DNA of 38,428 nt from positions 5,790 to 44,217 of the forward strand of contig JH154719.1 of assembly GCA_000226015.1 (NCBI GenBank), read 5' to 3'. Position numbers and translations under genes: made by a program. The notes beneath the pieces were generated by a model that did no database searches, was not told the DNA's origin, and saw nothing but the letters and a program-made list of their open reading frames with translations. Positions 13,301-22,300 of this stretch are shown here, one piece after another (positions within the stretch are counted from its first letter, which is position 1; every line of letters begins with the position of its first letter). This DNA comes from Mnemiopsis leidyi. Taxonomy: Eukaryota > Ctenophora > Tentaculata > Lobata > Bolinopsidae.

Positions 13301-16300
13301 TCCGGTGGCTGGAGCAAACCTGATAATGGTAAGGGACTGTACCGAGTACAAATTTGAGAGTTCCTGGACAAAACAGTACGGAGAAATCTACTTCTACATA
13401 AACGGTGTAAAAACTTTCTGTATAGCCGGACCTTCCGCCGTGCCCTTGGAGGATGACACGGTGAGGCCATGTGATATTGCTGTTTTCAGAATTTCAAGTT
13501 ACACAGATCAGATAGAATTATAATTGAAAACAACTTTGATAAATTCTTTTCTTGACATTATTTGTTAAAGTTGAAGGATATGCTTATTAGAATTTGGTAC
13601 CGCAGCTTCATGTTGAAAGCAATAATATACACTTCGTTTCGATGTTTTAAAGATTTTAAATAATTAATTGATAGAACTTTCCTCGACTCTGACTCAAATT
13701 TCAAGGTTGAACTGAAACCTCTCGCGGATTGCAATACCTGGGCAGACGCAGTGCAGTTTCAAACTCCCGAAATCGACTTTGTAAACGTGACTTTAAAACG
13801 AGCAGACACACCCGAGTACTCTGAAATTTCTTACGAGATTGCTAAGTTTGGGACAAAAAACGAAGGGAAATATCGCTGTATGGTATCGTGCTCCAACGTC
13901 CTACTTCTCCCTTCGACTGCTTCTTTAGACATAAACCGCATTTGTAAGTATGACCAGAAAAGTATGTTCTGCTATTCTGTAATAGATAGTTTCCACAGTG
14001 AGGTTGGTACTTGGCATCCCTTCTTACTGTAGAACCCTTGGTGACCGAGAAGATGATCACCCAATATGTTCCACGATTTTAAACTTAATCCAACTAATCA
14101 CAATTTTCAGATGTGTCCCAACAGCCTTCGACCTCGGTGGGAGCTAATGTTGGAACTAATTTTGAAATGGAATTCCAAATTACGGTAAGATTTTCTGTGT
14201 CAGCTAAGGCAGTTTGCAGATGTATGCATAGTAGTTTTTATGTAGCTTGATAGTGATTTATCACCAGATTTTCTGAGAGAAGTCAGGATAGATGGTATTT
14301 CCATGACTGTTTATTCATCAATATTCAAAGATAAACACAAAAAAAAGTCTCACACATCATCTTTACAGTATCCAAAGACAATGTCTAGCTCTAGAAGACC
14401 TGACGTCAGCGACGATCTGGACTTCCTCGTGTACGCTGGGTCGGACACCTCCCCATCTGCAACGGTTAAGCCCGACAGTAAAAGTATAGAGTGGGGTGAA
14501 GAGACAGCAACTATCAAAGGATCGTTTGCGGTCAAGAGCCAGGACCAGGGACTGAAAAACTACGCACTGAGGCTGAATTTTACGAAAGTGGGTGGAAATG
14601 GGAGTCTGATAACTGACAAGACTTTGCTAGTCGTTCAAGGTAAAATTTGGTGATATCAGATAGCCAGAAAGATACTAAAGAACACCATAATTCAGAAAAT
14701 TTAGATTAAATCCGCTGTGACATGCTCAATCACAGTTTTATCGAGGACTGTTATATCGGTTAAAAATTGTTGGTTATAAATAAATAATAGATTAATGGTT
14801 ATAAATAAATTCAATCATCGTAACCGCCATTTCAGTAACCTTCAACAATGACCAAGTAATACCCCCCATTTCAGTAACCTTCAACAAGGACCAAGTATTA
14901 GTAATACCCCCCATTTCAGTAACCTTCAACAAGGACCAAGTAATAATACCCGCCATTTCAGTAACATTCAACAAGGACCAAGTTATAATACCCCCCATTT
15001 CAGTAACCTTCAACAAGGACCAAGTCATAATACCTGCAATTTCAGTAACCTTCAACAAGGACCAAGTCATAATACCTGCAATTTCAGTAACCTTCACCAA
15101 GGACCAAGTTATAATACCTGCAATTTCAGTAACCTTCAACAAGGACCAAGTATTAGTAATACCCCCCATTTCAGTAACATTCAACAAGGACCAAGTATTA
15201 GTAATACCCCCCATTTCAGTAACCTTCAATAAGGACCAAGTATTAGTAATACCCGCCATTTCAGTAACATTCAACAAGGACCAAGTCATAATACCTGCAA
15301 TTTCAGTAACCTTCAACAAGGACCAAGTAATAACTGGTCTCTACGGTAAGGATGCCACCACAACCTGTTATGGATACTCCACCGCCGCCGCCCTCAGTGC
15401 CTGGCTTCTCAAGGTGGGTTCCACCGACAAGATCGCCGAAACGACAACGGTTAAGTTTGACAGTAGCTTGATGAAGAGTGAGTTTACAATGACACTACTA
15501 GCTGTGAAAGAGAAAGATATCGGGAATTATACTTGTGTGATAAGATATGCTAACTCGGAGGTGACAGCTCAAGGAATCAGCTCCTACCTTAAACTTCTAT
15601 GTAAGTTCTTTTCCTTATTTTTAATCATTCTAAGGTTAAATCAGCTCCTACCTTAAACTTCTATGTAAGTTCTTTTTCTTATTTTTAACCATTCTAAGTT
15701 AAATCAGCTCCTAGTACCTTTGTAAATTGATTATCTCCTTATTTTTAACCATTCTAAAGTCAAATTGATCACGATAATCGTCATGATTGATCTGAAATTT
15801 GTGATCATGATTTTTGACAAGAATTATTATTCATATGAATTTTTGAGGGCTTAAGTTAACAAACTTCACTTGCAGTCATAGAAAAGCAACCCCATGGTTT
15901 CTTTGCTGGTGCCCGCGGGGGTGAAGCCTCAATCAGCGCCACTATGTCGTATCCTAGTGATGTAGGTGTCGCAAAACCTACCGCAGAATGGTTCAAGGTC
16001 AGTCTGAATTGTTTTAGAAAGTTGTTAAGTTGCTAAATCTGTCTTAACTATTCATAAATAATACTTTTATATATGAATAGTTAAGACAGATTTAGCTAGT
16101 TCATAATAGTATTATCAGATTCACGCACCCGTCATTCCTATTCTAATTAAGTTCTAGAACACATCTTATTCTCTTATTGACACGTAGTACCTACAAATCG
16201 AACACACACAATTGCAGTACACGGTGGTGGAGGGTACCCCTAAATACGGAGCTCTAGATCCTGGTGACACTCTCTCCCTCTTGTCTGACGACAGTAAAGA

Positions 16301-19300
16301 TGCTCCCACCGGTCTTCACGCAACTCTCATTTCAACGTTAGTTTTAATTTATATTTCAGTTGCTGATTATCTTTCAGTTGTTTATTATCTTTTAGTTGAT
16401 AGGTATTTGCGTGACAGATTTTCATCGAAGCGACAATATATCTTTTATCGTTATTTTCATTTAAGAGCTGACATGATTGATTTCGTGATTAGTGAATTAA
16501 GATTGATTCCAACAGCTGAAATATTCAATTCATCTTGCAAATGCTTGTTGAGTGTTAATAGTTGAAATATTTATGTTATACTAAAGTCCTATTTGATATG
16601 TTCGATATTTGAGAATTGAAATTCCTGTTAACAACATAACATTCTCGACAGGTTGAAGGTTGCTAACGCTCAGTTGGAGAGCGACTACATTCTGAAAGTT
16701 ACGTATCCTGACTATCCAGACAGTCCAATCTACTCCACAACCACCAAACTTATCATTCTAGGTAAGAACTGTCTCTAACTTTAGATTTTACTTTTATTAT
16801 ATCTTTTTACTCCACAGCCACCAAACTTATCATTCTAGGTCAGAAATTTTTTTATAGCTTTTGATATATTCCTAATTATTCTCAACCACTTGTATACTTA
16901 CCATTTTAAGTTTTTAGGTCTGAACCTTATCTGGCTTCGGATCTTGTATAATTTTAGATGTCAGAGCCATCATTAATTCCACACATATAAAACTGTATCA
17001 CTACAGAAATATACATGAAAAAAGTAATTGTTTACAAATAAAACTGTATCACAACAGAAGTATACATGAAGTCGAAACACGTGGATGCTGCACCGGGAAC
17101 AGACGCGGCTATAACCTGCATCGCAGTGGATGCTACCATTGTAACTGAGGTCAGTATCTACTAGATACTATCTACTTGATACTATCTACTAGATGCTATC
17201 TAGGTTATTGAAAATCGTTTCCAGCTCAAAACCAACCAGACGTCCGATGACCGATCCTGTCCGGTTTTCAAAACCGGCTGGTCGGGTTCAATATTGCCCT
17301 GTAGCATCTTAGAAATCGCAACATTGGATTTCCTATTACTTGGATGGATTTCCTTTTATTTGTATATCTCATTTCTTCAGTTTAAATGGTATAAAGACAA
17401 TAGTCCGTATCAAGGAGGTGCTAAAACAGCGAAAAAATTCAACACAGAAAATTCGTGGACAGAAGTGACGATCGAGTGGCTCGGGGTAAAACTTTGAAAA
17501 TTCATGCCAGATTGCTTATAATGAACCCGTCTATAGCTGTATCATACATAGCTCATAATGACCTTAACTATCTAGCTGTATGGAGTGCTAAAGTTATTCC
17601 TGATTATTTCCTTGTACCACCTTTGTACCACTTTTGTAGCTACTTTGTGCCACCTTTGTACCACCTTTGTACATCTTTGTACCACCTTTGTACCACCTTT
17701 GTACCACCTTTGTACCACCTTTGTACCACCTTTGTACCACCTTTGTGCCACCTTTGTGCCACCTTTGTACCAGCTTTGTACCAGCTTTGTACCACCTTTA
17801 TACCACCTTTGTACCACCTCTAATTTGTGGTACTCCAGGTGGGCGAAGAAGAAGGGGGAACTTTCCACTGCGAGGTGGTGTTCGCTACAGGTGGGGCTAA
17901 GGGAAACACTCTCGGATCTGACAAAGTGCAGCAGACCACGTTTAGTGTCATGGGTCTTTACCAGGATTTACCTACTAATACGTTCCTTACACCAAGTGAG
18001 AAACATGAGCATCGTGTATTATGCACTGTCGCATTAAGTGCAAATTGTGCATCCTTGTATCATGCATTGCACATTGTGCATCATGAAATTATGGGATCAT
18101 TATTGTAAATGATTGATTATGCATCATTAAAGTATAATGCTTTTTTTTTAATTTCCACTTGTCAAAAGTGGGGCCAGTAAGAGTACGATAAGAACCTCTT
18201 TTCATATTATTAGATTTTTTCAATAAACACTGATTGTTGAAGCGTTTCTTTTAGATTTCTTCCATATTTATGTGCACTACTTCAGAGTATCAGACCACCC
18301 TGTCTGTCCTGGCCAAGATACCAGGAGATGGGTCAGACGAGAAACTACCAACATGCCAATGGATTCATTCATCGGTAAGTTCTTTTTAATGTTTTCATCG
18401 GTTAGTTGTTTTTTTGCTATCGAAATTCAAATATTCTCAAAAGATTATAGAAATTTTAGAGTTGCATCAAGTAGGGTAGTTTCCATATCAATTGATGTAA
18501 GTGAACATTTATTGTTATACTAATAGTGCTTTAGTAAAGCCATTTCATTTGAACATCTACTATTTGTTGTTCTCGCACTTAGGTTTTAGAGGTTATAATT
18601 TCCTTTTTATAGAATAAAATAAGCAATTACTATCCTACGGTTTTATAGTATCAAATAAGCAATTACAATCTAACGTTTTTATAGAATCAAATAAGCAATT
18701 ACAATCCTATGCCAAAACAACAGGGAAACAACACGGGGAATTCAACAGCAGAGAAGAAAAAAGTAAACAACGTGGACTACATGATGTTTCAATTCCTTAC
18801 TCCACTCGAGCCTTTCCCTGCCACCGGTTAGAATTCTCTAACCGAGTTTTATTTTACTCCTGCGATTACCATTGACGCCATTCTTTTTCATGGAATTTCT
18901 ATCTTCACAGTTTAACCGCTATCTTTACATGTCATTTTAACCGCTGCAATTTTTGACAACGTTGTCAATAGGATGTATGTATGATATGTTGAATATTTCA
19001 GGATCGTTCTACCAGGCAAACGTCACGTGGGCAAAAATTGACACCCCTGGCTCGAAAGATGGTCAGAAAACAACGATCAAGTACCGTACAGCTCAGATTC
19101 AAGCGGTGATATTAAACCAGCAAAACACAGCGTACAAAAGATTTTACGCGATTTTAGGGGCTCAGCTGAAAATAACGTGTACCATGGCCAGCAACGCAAT
19201 AGTTCCTAAAGGTTCAGTAAGGTGAGGGTTATAGAGAACGGTTCTTCTGGGGAGGTTTTGTAAATATATTCGAAGATTTCAAACCTCTTTTTCTCAGAAA

Positions 19301-22300
19301 TTAATGGCCCTGCTTTATAAACTCTCGCAAATTATTCAATGGACATGGAATCACCTCCTAAAACAAATGTAGGAGCAATGCAATGCCAATAATGCATAAA
19401 CTATCGTCACGAAATTTGTTTAATCTGCAACTTTATCCTTTCATAGACCTATTATAAACAGTTGGACCGTAAAAAGATAGGGTGACCTTGTCGCGATCAT
19501 ACCCGACACTCGCATGAGCTCAGAGCTGAGCGTTAGACGGGTATCACACCTGATTCGGTGCAGCTGGTCACATTCTATTATCACTTGTATCACCTGTATC
19601 ATGCTCATTGGAATCATGTGACCTGCAATACTCATAAGATCATATTTCCTAAAAACCCGGTAAACATCGAGAAAACGTCCAGGTGGATACACAAAGGTGA
19701 AACTCAAGTGAACATGACATTTGACGATCCTGCGGTGTGCAACAAGGATCAAGCAGAGCAGGGAAAGATAAATACGACAGTCGAGCAAGCGTGTCCTGGT
19801 ATCACTCAAGGTAAAGATGTCTTTATTTACAGCCTCTTTATTTTTCATGGCTTTGATTATTTAAGTATTTCTTAGATTCGGTTTTTTCGGTTTCGATAGT
19901 AGAAAACGTTACATCTCCAGCAATATGGCCAAAAATTTGCCTTCTTTTTTCCACAGTCAGTGATGCTTAACTATAACTTTACATAAGATCATTAAAAACC
20001 GTTTCCCAATGCTTATTTCTACGTCAGCTTTACCCTCTATCAGATTTATCTAAGCCTCACATAAGTACATTTGAACATCCGAGTTCCCGGCTCCTCTAAT
20101 TTATAAGTTGATACTGGTTGATTTAAGTTGATCTGACCTCCATTTTACAGCCGATTCCACCTGGGACGCTACAAACTTCCTCACACACAACGTCATAACA
20201 TTCGCTTCCCTGGCCGACTCCTACCACAACACCAAGATCGGGTGCGCCGCCGTTTTCTACAACGAAGACAACTCCACCGCTAACTCTGGAGACGACTGGG
20301 GCGACATCTTTGTCATCAAGATCACAACTCAACCCAACTCATATGCGTTCCAGCGTTCAGGAGGTTCGGTGGACAATGTTGTCGTCTTCTTCCAGAACTC
20401 TGCTCAGATCTACCTGCCAGCTACCTTTATGTGGTGCCACAGTGAGGACGACAACGGAGAGGTTTGTTTGTTGTAATCTTTGTAATCCTTGTTTGTTGGG
20501 GAACCGGTTTTCCCGGTTAATGTTTACTTCAAATATGTATATATACATATATGCATATATGCAAAATATAATCACAAACTGTTACGAAACTTCTAAATCC
20601 CCGCAGGCCACTCAAAATGTTGATCAATTAAATTAAGTTTGAACCTAAACTAAAGGGAACTATCAGCATGAGCTGTGTGATGTGGGGTGTGATTGATTAA
20701 CAAGTAGTAAATTATCTAGAACTATTTAAGTACCTCATGGTATTTCAAGTATCGTAGAAGACGATCAATCCTAAGGATTTAATAGAACTACTTTGTGTCT
20801 AATGCCGGAGAACTGAAGAGATCCAAGATTGTTCCAGTTTTCATCAAATAAAATTTCTTTTGAAGCTGCAAGCATCAGATATGAGGGGTCTCATACGTCA
20901 GAACAAGGAGTTTCTATGCGGTGCGGCCCACTCCAACGACTAGGAGGAGACCTTTCCAAGTACAAGTAATGTTATTTTCCAGGTTAACAAGAAATGTTAC
21001 AAGTTCGGAGAATTTCCCGGGTTGTTTACTTTCGACAGTTCGACCTACACCAACACGGCGCTTACCGTGATCGCTAACTCCACTACTGCTGATCTGCTGT
21101 ATTGGGCAAGGTTGGAGTATGACGAGAGATTGCTATCGACCGAAACTTCGAATCTTAATGTGCTGGAGTCTTCTAAAGTCTATCTCGTGTTGGATGGTAA
21201 GGATTATCAGAGTTATTTAACACTTAAGAGTCATTTTTTATTTTTCAAATATCCATAATGTAGAATCAGAAAAAATACTTTATGTCAGTCACTTTTTGAT
21301 TTTGTTTTAAAACTGCAACTCAAAGGCTGACTTTTTAGAACTGTGTTCGACGACAAAGCCGGCAAAATACCAGAAATTCCCAATCTTGCTACCGGAACTG
21401 TTTGGAGTGACACTAGAGATAGGAGATCTGATGATAATCTACGGTACGACTAACCTTACCTTCCCCACCACAACCTCCACGTTCTTCCTGTCGTGCGGGA
21501 GCAGCAAGAAGTTCATTGGAGTGAGTTTAAACCGTTTAGCACATCATTTCTTCGTGGATCTCAAGATTATTGATGTCCAATTTTTGAAGCAATAATTCTA
21601 AATCTGACCGTCATGGCGTCATCACCAACTTTAGATACGCTAACTGAAACTGTGACAAATGGGATTTTGTTGTGGATTGTGTTTGAGCCAATTATGGCGC
21701 AGTTGATTTTGTAGCAATAAGTCCTGATAATTGTGGTGCTAAAACGAAGGCCTTTACAGAACAAAGAACTACTATACGATTTCAAAGCTTAAATAAGAAT
21801 ACCCTTGTTCAATTAAAAGGAGTCGACTTTTTCAGGCAACCGTCGACTCATCTTCGGGAGTGATAAACTTACAAAAAACCGGAAACTCTTGTGAAGAAAC
21901 GAACTCAGGAGATCCCATCAGTTTATCATACAGCAACGCTGCTGGCAAGGTCGAACAAATAAACATGGTGATGACGAAATCAGCTTACGTCACATGGACA
22001 ACAAAGATGGGACAGGCCAGCAAGATAAACGTACCGTTCAACATAAAGACGGCTGCTACCGCAGACAAGGAGGCCGAGTATTACAAGGACTTTGAGAAGA
22101 TTGTGGGGATAAGCCCCTACGAAGGAGGAGCTAAGACGCAGGCTTTTACGGTACAGGGAGCTACGATCTGTTCCACGGAACATGGGAGTAGATTGCTGGA
22201 GAATTTGGGGGTCGGACCTTTTGAAGATGATTTCAGTACGACTGGTGTGGTTAGTGATAGTTTGAACTTTTTCCAATCTTTTTGTATATCTCAAATCTCA

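Noticed and set aside
14792..15319. 175-codon open frame on the minus strand with a WSLLKVTE-type repeat
   Set aside because: It is the reverse shadow of the acceptor ladder: units of 42/45 bp keep every frame the same, so an open frame on one strand can be open on the other. It has no domain and no flanking gene on that strand.
15414..15656. Separate exon starting after a donor at 15413
   Set aside because: Reading through AAG|GTGGGT keeps one complete Ig domain with both Cys and the Trp, and no acceptor is needed.
17455..18037. Several long frames on both strands with LYHLCTTFVPP or WYKGGTK repeats
   Set aside because: They are produced by the 11-bp minisatellite, which cycles through all frames without stops. 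The real exon (17839-17953) lies after it in another context.
20123..20332. Minus-strand frame with VVFVVENGGAPDLG-type sequence
   Set aside because: It is a shadow of the GC-rich + strand exon 20151-20461, which fits the phases of its neighbours.
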